Assembly: GCA_934129945.1 (NCBI GenBank)
Contig: CAKOXC010000006.1
Coordinates: 1-64,000, forward strand
From: an uncultured Bacilli bacterium
GTDB lineage: Bacteria; Bacillota_I; Bacilli_A; RF39; UBA660
Length of the DNA: 64,000 nt
Direction: 5' to 3'
Below the pieces are notes generated by a model. The model saw only the letters and a list, made by a program, of their open reading frames with translations. It made no database searches and had not been told where the DNA came from. Positions 53,549 to 62,013 of this stretch are shown one piece after another (position 1 is the first letter of the stretch; each line of letters opens with the position of its first letter). Position numbers and translations under genes: made by a program.

Positions 53549-53577
53549 TAATTTTTATAAACTATTACACATAGAAT
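53549..53577 (+). promoter_or_regulatory. Candidate sigma-E promoter of the recombination genes
   Basis: TAATTTT (53549-53555), 14-bp spacer, CATAGAAT (53570-53577). This matches the mother-cell sigma-E form KMATATT-N14-CATACAMT at 6 of 7 and 7 of 8 positions and is placed 19 bp before the 60-codon gene. Weak matches are common in AT-rich DNA, and a possible 18-codon ORF at 53538-53594 overlaps it. Confidence 0.5.
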
Positions 53578-53596
53578 TCATTGTGGAGGAATAATC

Positions 53597-53779
53597 ATGT
53601 ATGACACATTAGAATTTTATGATAGTAATGGTTGTGATTTAAAAGAAGTTTTGAAAAGCTGTATATATAAATACTATATGGCTAATAAAAATTCATTAAA
53701 AGTATTTAAAACGGACGAAAAAAATAGTATAATTGATTCAACTAATAAAGTGAATGTGTTGTCTACTGAAAGGAGTTAA
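53597..53779 (+). CDS. 60-residue protein before the recombinase, candidate directionality factor
   Basis: The small acidic protein (MYDTLEFYDSNGCDLKEVL ... NVLSTERS) follows GTGGAGGA and ends 2 bp before the recombinase start, so both are cotranslated. I do not recognise the family. Large serine recombinases need a small partner (RDF) to excise; SPbeta uses the 58-residue SprB, made in the mother cell under sigma E. Size, position and the upstream promoter make this the best RDF candidate; this is inference. Confidence 0.6.
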   Translation: MYDTLEFYDSNGCDLKEVLKSCIYKYYMANKNSLKVFKTDEKNSIIDSTNKVNVLSTERS

Positions 53780-53781
53780 AA

Positions 53782-55368
53782 GTGTATAATAGATATGCAA
53801 TAGACAATACGATTTTTAATATAGCCATTTATATAAGACTATCTCGTGAAGATGGTGACGATATGGAATCAGAAAGTGTCACTAATCAAAGAAGTCTATT
53901 AACTGGTTATTTAAAAGCACAGAATTTAGTTGCAGTTGATATTTATGTTGATGATGGTTATACAGGAACAAATTTTGAGCGTCCAGAGTTTAAAAGAATG
54001 TTAAATGACATTGAAAATGGAAAAATAAATATGGTTATAACAAAAGATTTATCAAGATTAGGTCGTGACCATGTTATGACAGGTTATTATGTTGAAACAT
54101 TTTTCCCACAAAACGATGTCAGATATATTGCCGTAAATGACGATATAGATACTTTTTATGAAACTAGTGGCTCAGACATGATGCCATTTAAATTAAGTAT
54201 GAATGATATGTATGCAAAAGATATTTCTAAAAAAGTTCGTTCAAACTTACTTCAAATGAAAAAAGATGGTAAATTTTGTGGTAGTGCTCCATCTTATGGT
54301 TATATGAGAGATCCTTTAGATAAGCACAAATTAGTGCCAGATCCAGAAACTGCTCCTGTAGTAAAGAAGATATTTGATTTATATGTTGCTGGTTATGGTA
54401 GTTCACAAATTGCTGAAATCTTAACAAGAGAAGAATTACCAACACCTATTATGTATAAATACTCTGGTGCTAAATTAAATAACTTTGACCATCCTGAAAT
54501 ATGGAAACACACATCAGTTAGTAATATCATCAAAAATAGAGTTTATGTTGGAGATTTAATACAACACAGAGTTCAAAAAGTAAATTATAAGATTAAGAAG
54601 ATGAAAAATGTTCCTGAAAGTGAATGGTGCATTAAAGAAAATGCACATGAACCACTTATTGATAGAAAAACATTTGAAATAGCACAATCTATTAAAGATT
54701 CTTCAAATAATTATAATCCTGAACGAAGAAATGTTGATTATGTCCTATCTGATTTAGTTTATTGTAAAGACTGTGGTGCTAGAATGAGTATTAGTTATGA
54801 TAAAAAAAGAGATAGAGTTACAATGAATTGTAATAACTATCGTAAGTTTAGTAAGTATGATATATGTTTTTCTCATTATATTAACTATACTAAATTAGAA
54901 AATACTGTCTATAACAAATTAAGCACTATGGCTAGGAAGTATATTAATGATAAAGATGAATTTGAAAATATCATCAAAAATCAATATGTTGATCCTAAAC
55001 AAGATAAACTAAAAAAGATTGATGAACTTAACTTAAAGATAGCTGAATTAAAAAGAAAACAAGACTCTTTATATGATGATAAGTTTAATAATATTATAAG
55101 TGTAGAAACTTATCAAAGATTATTTAAAACTACTGAAGAAGATATTAAAACTGCAAACGAAAAATTAGAAAAATTAAAAGAAGAAATTTCTAGTATAAAT
55201 GAAGATTCCTCTTGTTATGTAGAATATTTAGATATAATTAAAAGTTTTCTTGATATGAAAAATCCAACAAGAGAAATTATGAATAGATTAATTGATAAAA
55301 TATATGTAACTAAAGATAAAAAACTAGAAATTCATTATAGAATTAAAAAAAGTGAAGTATTAGTATAA
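53782..55368 (+). CDS. Large serine recombinase (integrase/excisionase)
   Basis: The 528-residue protein begins at GTG after AAAGGAG. The N-terminal resolvase domain has the catalytic Ser21 in IYIRLSREDGDD, the arginine motif TKDLSRLGRDH and SESVTNQRSLL. Then come the recombinase domain (APSYGYMRDP, VSNIIKNRVYVGDLIQ), the zinc ribbon (VYCKDCGARMSI with later cysteines NCNNY and DICFSHY), and a coiled coil (ELNLKIAELKRKQDSLYDD) that controls directionality in this family. It ends 66 bp from the crossover site, so it is the enzyme expected to integrate into and excise from spoIVA. Confidence 0.96.
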   Translation: MYNRYAIDNTIFNIAIYIRLSREDGDDMESESVTNQRSLLTGYLKAQNLVAVDIYVDDGYTGTNFERPEFKRMLNDIENGKINMVITKDLSRLGRDHVMTGYYVETFFPQNDVRYIAVNDDIDTFYETSGSDMMPFKLSMNDMYAKDISKKVRSNLLQMKKDGKFCGSAPSYGYMRDPLDKHKLVPDPETAPVVKKIFDLYVAGYGSSQIAEILTREELPTPIMYKYSGAKLNNFDHPEIWKHTSVSNIIKNRVYVGDLIQHRVQKVNYKIKKMKNVPESEWCIKENAHEPLIDRKTFEIAQSIKDSSNNYNPERRNVDYVLSDLVYCKDCGARMSISYDKKRDRVTMNCNNYRKFSKYDICFSHYINYTKLENTVYNKLSTMARKYINDKDEFENIIKNQYVDPKQDKLKKIDELNLKIAELKRKQDSLYDDKFNNIISVETYQRLFKTTEEDIKTANEKLEKLKEEISSINEDSSCYVEYLDIIKSFLDMKNPTREIMNRLIDKIYVTKDKKLEIHYRIKKSEVLV

Positions 55369-55379
55369 AAAAATACAGG

Positions 55380-55398
55380 TTGCTTTTGAGCAATTTTT
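55380..55398 (+). terminator. Terminator after the recombinase
   Basis: TTGCT / AGCAA with loop TTTG followed by five T residues; it may keep element transcription out of the spoIVA 3' part. Confidence 0.65.
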
Positions 55399-55410
55399 AA
55401 AAAGACTTAT

Positions 55411-55460
55411 GGGTATCACGAAAACAGGTCATACTGGTTTGATGATCATATACCTTTTGT
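55411..55460 (+). other. attR: right junction of the element in spoIVA
   Basis: The element ends GGGTATCAC (55411-55419), 15 bp, then the crossover TG (55435-55436). spoIVA resumes with TTT-GAT-GAT at 55438. Combined with the left end this gives a 50-bp attP with exact 9-bp outer symmetry and TG at the centre. Confidence 0.85.
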
Positions 55461-56550
55461 TGAAGCTGCAGAAATTGGTACAAAAAAAGTAATTGAAGAT
55501 CATTCAACTATTGGTATAGTAGTAACAACTGATGGCTCGTTTGGTGAACTTAAAAGAGAAAGTTATGTTGAAGCAGAAGAAAAAGTAATAATGGAGTTAA
55601 AAGAATTAGGTAAACCATTTATAGTTATTTTAAATACAGCTCATCCAAATAGTAATAGAGCATTAGAAATAAAAGAAGATTTAATGAGTAAATATGATGT
55701 TCCAGTTTTACCTATAAGTGTTGAAACAATGAATGAACCACAAATTATGGATGTCTTAAAAACAGCATTATATGAATTCCCACTTATTGATATAAAAATA
55801 AATATGCCAAAATGGGTTCATGTTCTTCCTAATAGTCATGAAGTAAAAAAACATTATCTTGAAAAAATTAAAGAAAGTATTATAAATGTTAATAAAGTTA
55901 AAGATACCGATGGAATAATAAAATATTATGAAGATAGTCCGTATATAAACAAAGCATATATTAGTGATCTTGATGCATCTACTGGCGTTGTAACTTTAAA
56001 TTTAGAAAGTAGTAATGAACTATATAATCAAGTCTTAAAAGAAGTTATGGGTTCTACAGTAGCTACAAAAGCCAGTCTATTACAAATATTTGCAAGTTAT
56101 AAAGAAACTAAGGAAGAATTTGATACTATTAGAAGTGCACTTAAAATGGCCAAAAGTACTGGTTATGGAATAGTTTATCCTACATTAAAAGATATGAAAT
56201 TAGAAACTCCTGAAATTATTAAACAGGGTGGAAAATATGGTGTAAAATTAAAAGCTGTTGCAAGTTCTATTCATTTAATGAAAGTTGATGTTGAAAGTAC
56301 TTTTGAGCCAATAATTGGTAGTGAACTTCAAAGTAAAGAATTAATAAATTATATTATGAAAGATTATGAAACAGATCCAAACAGTATTTGGAAAAGTGAA
56401 ATATTCGGTAGAAGTTTAAACGAAATAGTTAAAGAAGGAATTCAAGCTAAATTATCAATTATGCCAGAAAATACTCGTTATAAACTTAGTCAAACAGTAA
56501 CTAAAATAGTAAATAAAGGCTCAAATAATTTAATAGCTATAGTTTTGTGA
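55435..56550 (+). pseudogene. spoIVA: spoIVA 3' segment, separated by the integrative element
   Basis: The frame from TGG 55435 runs without stop to 56550 and encodes SpoIVA residues 122-492: FDDHIPFVEAAEIGTKKVIE, GIVVTTDGSFGELKRESYVE, KPFIVILNTAHPN, VLPISVETMNE, the middle domain and the conserved C-terminus GVKLKAVASSIHLMKVDVE, FGRSLNEIVKEGIQAKLS, ending GSNNLIAIVL, which is needed for polymerisation and SpoVM/SpoVID contacts. The first Met in this part (55591) has no ribosome site, so it is not a separate gene. Synteny with hup downstream matches B. subtilis. Together with 40427-40792 it gives a 492-residue protein. Confidence 0.95.
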
Positions 56551-56552
56551 TT

Positions 56553-56581
56553 TGACATAATGTAAAGTTAGTGTTAAAATA
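56553..56581 (+). promoter_or_regulatory. Sigma-A promoter downstream of spoIVA
   Basis: TTGACA, 17-bp spacer, TAAAAT, 32 bp before the next ATG. Confidence 0.75.
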
Positions 56582-56613
56582 TACCTCACTTGTTAAAAAA
56601 AGGGGGTATTTTA

Positions 56614-57306
56614 ATGAAAAATTATTTAGCGAGAAATTTTATTTTATTGGATGATTTAGATAGTTATAAAGCTATATTGAAGAAAAAAATTATTGCTTCT
56701 GGTAAAAATTTTGATTTAAAAGAAATAGATATTTTATTTGATAAAATTAAAGCCATAAGGAATAATGAAAAAGATTATGCAAGAATGTGTAATGATCTAA
56801 AGATATTTAAAGAAGAATTTGTTTTAGAAAATATTGGTTTATTTAATGAATTATTGTCAATTACAAAAGAATAAAGACAAGTATTACTAATTGAATGCGG
56901 ATATTTAAATGATTATTCTGATGATTATAAAATATTTGAATTAATAAATAAAATGGTAAATAATTACAATAAGATTATTGAAAATGAAGTTAATAATAAT
57001 TTTGATATCAAACCTTTTGATAAAAATGGAGCTTTAAGTATAGCAGAAGAATTAAAAAGATATAAAAATAAACAATTTATTTTTAAAATTAATGAAGATT
57101 TTTTAAGTTTATATCCAGCCATAACAAGATATCCAATTCTTATGAAAATTTTTATTCAATTAAGTAAAAATGCTGGAAATATTGCTAAAGAAAAAGCATT
57201 AAAAGTTTTTAATGATAAAAGATATCAATATAGAAAAAGTATTGATTCATATGTTGAAATTAAGAAAACTAAAGTGTTAAGAAGAAAACTTAATTCAAAA
57301 AAATAA
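56614..57306 (+). pseudogene. Hypothetical gene with an in-frame TAA
   Basis: From ATG 56614 (MKNYLARNFILLDDLDSYK, after AAGGGGG) the frame stops at TAA 56872-56874 after 86 residues, then stays open in the same frame (RQVLLIECGYLNDYSDDYK ... KTKVLRRKLNSKK) to 57306. The continuous frame would be 231 codons. Either a sense codon has become TAA, or the two parts are now separate short proteins; the second part has an ATG at 56953 but no ribosome site. The family is not recognised. The promoter and ribosome site remain good. Confidence 0.6.
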
Positions 57307-57335
57307 TGTCAAACAATGGTCAAATTTATTATAGA

Positions 57336-57361
57336 AAAAAGACAAATATATGTCTTTTTTT
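57336..57361 (+). terminator. Terminator before hup
   Basis: AAAAGACA / TGTCTTTT with loop AATATA, followed by a T run. Confidence 0.85.
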
Positions 57362-57471
57362 TAATGTTTATCTAGTTTTTATTGCTTTTAAATATGATTT
57401 TTGTTATTTTTAATATGTAAGGACAATAAGCCTTATAGAATATAAAATATTTTATTGGGAGGTAAAATTTT

Positions 57472-57744
57472 ATGGGAAAAGCAGAATTAGTTTTATTCGT
57501 TGCTGAAAAAGCAGGACTTTCAAAAGCTGATGCTACTCGTGCATTAGACGCTGTTTTAGAAGGAATCACTGAAGGACTTAAAAATGAAGGAAAAGTTGCT
57601 TTAGTTGGTTTTGGAACATTCAGTGCTAAAGAAAGAGCTGCAAGAGAAGGAATCAATCCTTTAACTAAAGAAGCTATTAAAATTCCTGCTAAGACTGTTG
57701 CATCATTCAAAGCTGGAAGTAAATTAAAAGACGCTATTAACTAA
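57472..57744 (+). CDS. hup: HU-type nucleoid protein
   Basis: The 90-residue DNA-bending protein matches HU/HBsu: MGKAELVLFVAEKAGLSKAD, ALDAVLEGITEGLKNEGKVAL, GFGTFSAKERAAREGINPLT and IKIPAKTVASFKAGSKLKDA. GGGAGG precedes the start. B. subtilis hbs also follows spoIVA, which confirms that the split gene is in its ancestral place. A T-rich terminator (AGACTAAC / GTTAGTCT) follows. Confidence 0.97.
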   Translation: MGKAELVLFVAEKAGLSKADATRALDAVLEGITEGLKNEGKVALVGFGTFSAKERAAREGINPLTKEAIKIPAKTVASFKAGSKLKDAIN

Positions 57745-57756
57745 TTAATAGTAATT

Positions 57757-57789
57757 TGAGACTAACGAAGAAAGTTAGTCTTTTTTTTG
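57757..57789 (+). terminator. Terminator after hup
   Basis: AGACTAAC / GTTAGTCT with loop GAAGAAA, then a T run. Confidence 0.88.
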
Positions 57790-57854
57790 GAAAAATGTGT
57801 CTTTTTTTAAGTATTACTGTTATAATAAAAATATAGAATAAAGGAGGTTTTAAA

Positions 57855-58934
57855 ATGCAACATATAGCAAAAATATTAAAAGTAATTGGGATTTTAACAC
57901 TTATAATACCATTTTTAATGAAAGGATATGACATAGCAAGATTAACTATCATATTACTTGCTTTGATATTAATTGAAATATCTTTAATTTATAGTAAAAA
58001 AAATAAAGTTAAATTAGTATTATATCCAGTTATTCTAATTATTTTTATAATCTTTATTGATTTCTTGTTTGTTTATTTTTTAAACTATAAACCAATAGTG
58101 GCTAAAGAAATAAAATCTTCTAGAAATTATACAAATTATAATGCTTTATTTTATCGTACCTTTGAATGTAATAATAAAACATATATTGACTTATTTTATC
58201 AAAAAAGTAATTATTGTCCTAAAGATTTACTTGAAGAAAAAGATATTAACACAATATCTAGTGATGTAATTCATTCATTTAAAGAATATAAAGATAGATT
58301 TTATTTAATAGATGCTAAAGTAAGTTATAAAGAGGGAAATAATATTGTAGAATTGAAATCTTATAATAATGAAGAAATTAATAATATGAATGGTAATGTA
58401 GTATTTAATGATAATATCGTATATAAATTATATTTTAATAATCTTAAGAATGTTAATGATTTAAAAGTATATGATAATATAAAAATAGTTGGTAGAATAG
58501 ATTCTTATAAAAAAAATAAAGATAATTATGTAGTTAAAATTAAAGATGTTTATATACCAGATTTAAAACTTTATAATAATTATCAAATAAATGTTGTAAA
58601 TAATAAAGATTGTCAAAAAGATAAAACAAATTATGTAGAAGTTAATGATACAAAATATTATACAAGTTGTTTATCAAATATTTATGTAGTTTATAGTGAA
58701 AATGAAGTATATGAATTAAATTATGTTTTAAAAGATGAAAAGATAACTTTAGATAATTTATTAAGTGGATACAAAGAAATTGAAGATAATTCATTAAATG
58801 CAGCTAAATTATATAAATATGAAAAATATAATATTTTAAAGTGTGATGATAAAAATATTATAATTGGTGATACTTCTTTAAATTTTGATAATAATTATTG
58901 TGATGTTAAAGATAGTGACAACAATGACTTATAA
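57855..58934 (+). CDS. Membrane protein with OB-like extracytoplasmic domain, unknown
   Basis: The 359-residue protein begins with three hydrophobic segments (about residues 8-20, 25-48 and 53-80) and then a large Asn/Tyr/Lys-rich domain outside or inside the membrane. A stretch VYDNIKIVGRIDSYKKNKDN followed by VKIKDVYIPDL resembles an OB-fold strand pattern. Four cysteines in the C-terminal half could form disulfides. I do not recognise the family. The ribosome site is AAAGGAGG. Confidence 0.65.
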   Translation: MQHIAKILKVIGILTLIIPFLMKGYDIARLTIILLALILIEISLIYSKKNKVKLVLYPVILIIFIIFIDFLFVYFLNYKPIVAKEIKSSRNYTNYNALFYRTFECNNKTYIDLFYQKSNYCPKDLLEEKDINTISSDVIHSFKEYKDRFYLIDAKVSYKEGNNIVELKSYNNEEINNMNGNVVFNDNIVYKLYFNNLKNVNDLKVYDNIKIVGRIDSYKKNKDNYVVKIKDVYIPDLKLYNNYQINVVNNKDCQKDKTNYVEVNDTKYYTSCLSNIYVVYSENEVYELNYVLKDEKITLDNLLSGYKEIEDNSLNAAKLYKYEKYNILKCDDKNIIIGDTSLNFDNNYCDVKDSDNNDL

Positions 58935-58989
58935 AATTTGATTAATTAAAAATATCGTAGTATACTTTTAATAGTTAGGAGAATTAAAA

Positions 58990-59784
58990 ATGAAAAAGAG
59001 AATAATAAGTGCAATTGTTGCTTTGATAATAGTTGTACCATTAATAATTTTAGGAGGAAAACCATATATTATTGGTGTAGGAATACTAAGTGTATTAGGG
59101 TTAAAAGAATTAATAGATTTAAAAAAATCTCATAAACCTTATCCTGATATAATGATTGTAATAGCTTATGTATGTTTACTTTTATTAGTATATTCAGAAT
59201 TTGATGGTTATTCAATTGCATTTGGACTTACATATCGAGGACTTGCGATATCATTATTAGCTTTATTTATACCAACAGTATTATATAAAGATGAAAGATA
59301 TACAGCACGTGATGCTTTTTATCTTGCTGCAAGTGTAATTTTTTTAGGACTTGTATTTAATAGTATAATTTTAATAAGGATTATAGATATTTGGCATTTA
59401 GTATATTTACTTCTTATTACAACTATGACTGATATGTTTGCTATGTTACTTGGAAAATTAGTTGGTAAACATAAGCTTATACCTCATGTTTCGCCAAATA
59501 AAACAGTAGAAGGCTCAGTACTAGGAAGTATAGTTGCAACAATAATTGCAACAGTATTTTATTTAACAATGATTTCAAATACTCATATAGTTAAAATCAT
59601 TTTAATATCACTTTGTTTATCAATAGTAGGGCAATTTGGAGATTTATTATTTAGTAAAATTAAAAGAGAAAATGATATAAAAGATTTTTCTAATATTATG
59701 CCAGGTCATGGTGGAATATTAGATAGACTTGATAGCTTAATATTTGTTGTACTTGCATATATTATATTATTTACAGTTATATAA
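58990..59784 (+). CDS. cdsA: Phosphatidate cytidylyltransferase
   Basis: CdsA makes CDP-diacylglycerol, the precursor of phosphatidylglycerol and cardiolipin. The 264-residue integral membrane protein has the family signature near its C-terminus, SKIKRENDIKDFSNIMPGHG then GILDRLDS, plus DMFAMLLGKLVGKHKL and SPNKTVEGSVLGS. About seven transmembrane segments are readable. It is followed 11 bp later by rasP, keeping part of the usual uppS-cdsA-dxr-rasP order without uppS and dxr. Confidence 0.96.
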   Translation: MKKRIISAIVALIIVVPLIILGGKPYIIGVGILSVLGLKELIDLKKSHKPYPDIMIVIAYVCLLLLVYSEFDGYSIAFGLTYRGLAISLLALFIPTVLYKDERYTARDAFYLAASVIFLGLVFNSIILIRIIDIWHLVYLLLITTMTDMFAMLLGKLVGKHKLIPHVSPNKTVEGSVLGSIVATIIATVFYLTMISNTHIVKIILISLCLSIVGQFGDLLFSKIKRENDIKDFSNIMPGHGGILDRLDSLIFVVLAYIILFTVI

Positions 59785-59795
59785 GGAGGATTATT

Positions 59796-60845
59796 ATGTG
59801 GATACTTTCAATATTATTACTTATTTTAATATTATCAATAATAATTATTATTCATGAATTTGGTCATTTTATCTGGGCTAAAAAATTTGGTGTTCATATT
59901 TATGAATTTTCTATTGGAATGGGGCCAGTCATTTTTACTCACAAAGGAAAAGATAAAATTGATTATAACTTAAGAGCTTTTCCAATTGGGGGATTTGTAG
60001 CTATGGCTGGAGAAGTTTATGAAGATGATAATAAGATAAAAAAAGAAAAATTAATGTGTAATAAACCTTGGTTACAAAGACTTATTATATTAGTTGCGGG
60101 GGTAGTTAATAACTTTATCCTTGCAATAGTAGTATTATTTATAAGTGCTCTAATATGGGGAGCAAGTTATAATGTTCCTCGTGTTTTAGAAGTAGTTAAA
60201 GATTCAGCAATGGAACGTGCTGGAATAGTTGCAGGTGATGAAATAGTAGCTGTTAATGATAAAAAAGTAACTAATTGGGAAAAAACACAAATATTGCTTT
60301 ATTTTAAGACAAAGGATAATGTTTATAAATTTGATGTAAAACATGAAGATGGAACTAAAGAAGTATTCTATGTTAAACCCAAAATTACTAAAACTGATAA
60401 AGGTGAAGAAACAAAATCATTTGGATTTAGAGTTAGCACAGAAGAAGAAAAAGGCTTTGTTGCTTCTTTAAAATATGCTTTTATTAAATTTGGTAGTGTT
60501 GTTGATACTATGGCTTTAACTTTAAAAGGATTATTTACTGGAAAACTTTCACTTAGTGCTTTATCTGGTCCAGTAGGAATGTATGAAGTTGTAAACCAAG
60601 GTATTGGATATGGAATTAGTTACATGTTATATATCCTTGCTTTCTTAAGTATTAATGTTGGTTTCTTAAATATTTTACCATTCCCAGCATTTGATGGTGG
60701 TAGAGTATTATTTATGATAATAGAAAAAATAAAAAGATCACCAGTTAATGCCGAATTAGAAAATAAATTTCATACAGTAGGTTTTATCTTGCTTATGATA
60801 TTAATGGTTTATATAACAATAAAAGATATAATAAGGTTCTTTTAA
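59796..60845 (+). CDS. rasP: Site-2 intramembrane metalloprotease RasP/RseP
   Basis: This zinc protease cleaves anti-sigma factors and signal-peptide remnants within the membrane. The 349 residues contain the HExxH motif IIIIHEFGHFIWAKKFG, the GMGP loop, a PDZ domain (about residues 115-205, with SAMERAGIVAGDEIVAVND) and the second metal motif NILPFPAFDGGR, which has Phe for the usual Leu before DGG. Four transmembrane segments are visible. AAGGAGG precedes ATG, 11 bp after cdsA. Confidence 0.96.
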   Translation: MWILSILLLILILSIIIIIHEFGHFIWAKKFGVHIYEFSIGMGPVIFTHKGKDKIDYNLRAFPIGGFVAMAGEVYEDDNKIKKEKLMCNKPWLQRLIILVAGVVNNFILAIVVLFISALIWGASYNVPRVLEVVKDSAMERAGIVAGDEIVAVNDKKVTNWEKTQILLYFKTKDNVYKFDVKHEDGTKEVFYVKPKITKTDKGEETKSFGFRVSTEEEKGFVASLKYAFIKFGSVVDTMALTLKGLFTGKLSLSALSGPVGMYEVVNQGIGYGISYMLYILAFLSINVGFLNILPFPAFDGGRVLFMIIEKIKRSPVNAELENKFHTVGFILLMILMVYITIKDIIRFF

Positions 60846-60886
60846 ATGACAACTTGCTTGTCATTTTTTAAAAATATGGAGGTATT

Positions 60887-61972
60887 ATGGCAAATATATT
60901 AAAATATCTAAAAGATTATGGTAGCAAAACTTTTTATGAAATGGATTTTAATGAAGTAGATAATTTAGTATTTTCAAGTTTATCTTATTTAGATTTTTAT
61001 GGAATTGTTAGTGAAAATAAAGAAAAAATAAGTATAAGTAAAGCAGGAGAAATATTTTTCTTAAAATATAAATATAAGGAAGTAGAAAAACTTGGTATCG
61101 CCCAAAAAGATGCTTATAAAATTTTGAAAGAAGCATATTTAACAAATAGATTTAAAGATGTCCTAATTTATGGTTATAAATATATAGGTGATAAAGATAA
61201 GCAATTTAGTGCTATGACTTTTAAAGTTAATAAAAAATTTATTTATGTTTCTTATGAAGGAACTGATCATTTATTAAGTGGCTGGAAAGAAGATTTTGAA
61301 TTAGCATATAAATTTCCTATTGAATCTCAAAAATATGCGATAGAATATTTAAATAAAACAATTGGATTTTTTGATAAAAATATTATAATAGGGGGACATT
61401 CTAAGGGAGGAAATCTTGCTTTAGTAGCATCAATGTTTGCTAAAAAAAGTATTAAGAAAAAAATAATAAAAATTTATAGTAATGATGGCCCAGGACTTAG
61501 AAAAAAAGAAATTGAATCTAAAGAATATAAGAGTATTGAAGAAAAATATATTCATATAATTCCAAATTACTCAGTAGTAGGGCTTTTATTAAGACATACA
61601 AGTAATTACAAAGTAATAAAATCTACAAGAAAAGATTTAATGGCACATTCAATTATGACGTGGCAAATAAATAATACAGAATTAGTTTTGGCAGATCTAA
61701 GTGATCTAAGTAAAAAGATTGATAAAAGTGTTCTAGCTTGGTTAGATAAAAATGATGATAAAAAAAGAGAAAAAATGATAACTACTGTTTTTAATGCATT
61801 AGAAAACAGTGGTGTTTATAATTTAAATGATTTAAAAAATATTAAAACTGCTATAAGAGTTATAAAAAATATTAGAAACATTGATAAAGAAACTAAAGAA
61901 CTTATTTTAGACTTTTTAAAATTTAATATTGATTATTTATTACATGATATAAAAATAGATATTGAAATTTAG
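60887..61972 (+). CDS. Mbeg1-like/DUF2974 lipase-fold protein
   Basis: The 361-residue protein matches the family annotated as DUF2974 or Mbeg1-like: FVYEG-type strand FIYVSYEGTDHLLSGWKEDF, the nucleophile elbow IIGGHSKGGNLALVAS, and YSNDGPGLRKKEI with IIPNYSVVGLLL. The SHSKGG serine makes a hydrolase plausible, but no substrate is known. There is no signal peptide. The ribosome site is TATGGAGG. It lies after rasP with a weak hairpin between. Confidence 0.85.
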   Translation: MANILKYLKDYGSKTFYEMDFNEVDNLVFSSLSYLDFYGIVSENKEKISISKAGEIFFLKYKYKEVEKLGIAQKDAYKILKEAYLTNRFKDVLIYGYKYIGDKDKQFSAMTFKVNKKFIYVSYEGTDHLLSGWKEDFELAYKFPIESQKYAIEYLNKTIGFFDKNIIIGGHSKGGNLALVASMFAKKSIKKKIIKIYSNDGPGLRKKEIESKEYKSIEEKYIHIIPNYSVVGLLLRHTSNYKVIKSTRKDLMAHSIMTWQINNTELVLADLSDLSKKIDKSVLAWLDKNDDKKREKMITTVFNALENSGVYNLNDLKNIKTAIRVIKNIRNIDKETKELILDFLKFNIDYLLHDIKIDIEI

Positions 61973-62013
61973 AAAATATAAAGATAAAATAATATTAAGA
62001 AGTGAGTGGTTAT

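Larger units (their letters stand above)
40792..55436. mobile_element. 14,645-bp integrative mobilizable element inserted in spoIVA
   Basis: The boundaries are set by the break and in-frame resumption of spoIVA. The element carries a large serine recombinase next to its right end, a MobV relaxase, a probable oriT, two HTH_36 replication-type genes, an SSB-like gene, two XRE regulators, RhuM, an HhH-GPD-like protein, and a nucleotidyltransferase plus kinase-hydrolase cargo. No type IV secretion genes are present, so it would need a helper for transfer. The 50-bp attP rebuilt from its ends is symmetric with a TG core. Insertion point and recombinase position parallel skin and SPbeta. Confidence 0.93.

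Noticed and set aside
53538..53594. 18-codon ORF between the SSB-like gene and the 60-codon gene
   Set aside because: Its ribosome-site-like sequence is fair, but it overlaps the candidate sigma-E promoter and is too short to support alone.
40792..55436. The element as a complete prophage or self-transmissible ICE
   Set aside because: No capsid, tail, terminase or lysis genes, and no type IV secretion or coupling protein genes; a MobV relaxase alone indicates a mobilizable element.
55591..56550. The spoIVA 3' part as an independent 319-residue gene
   Set aside because: No ribosome site precedes ATG 55591, the SpoIVA frame is open upstream to the element end, and the joined product is full length.
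49531..57306. TAA recoded as a sense codon
   Set aside because: TAA terminates nearly all other genes here at family-typical lengths, so two nonsense mutations are more likely.
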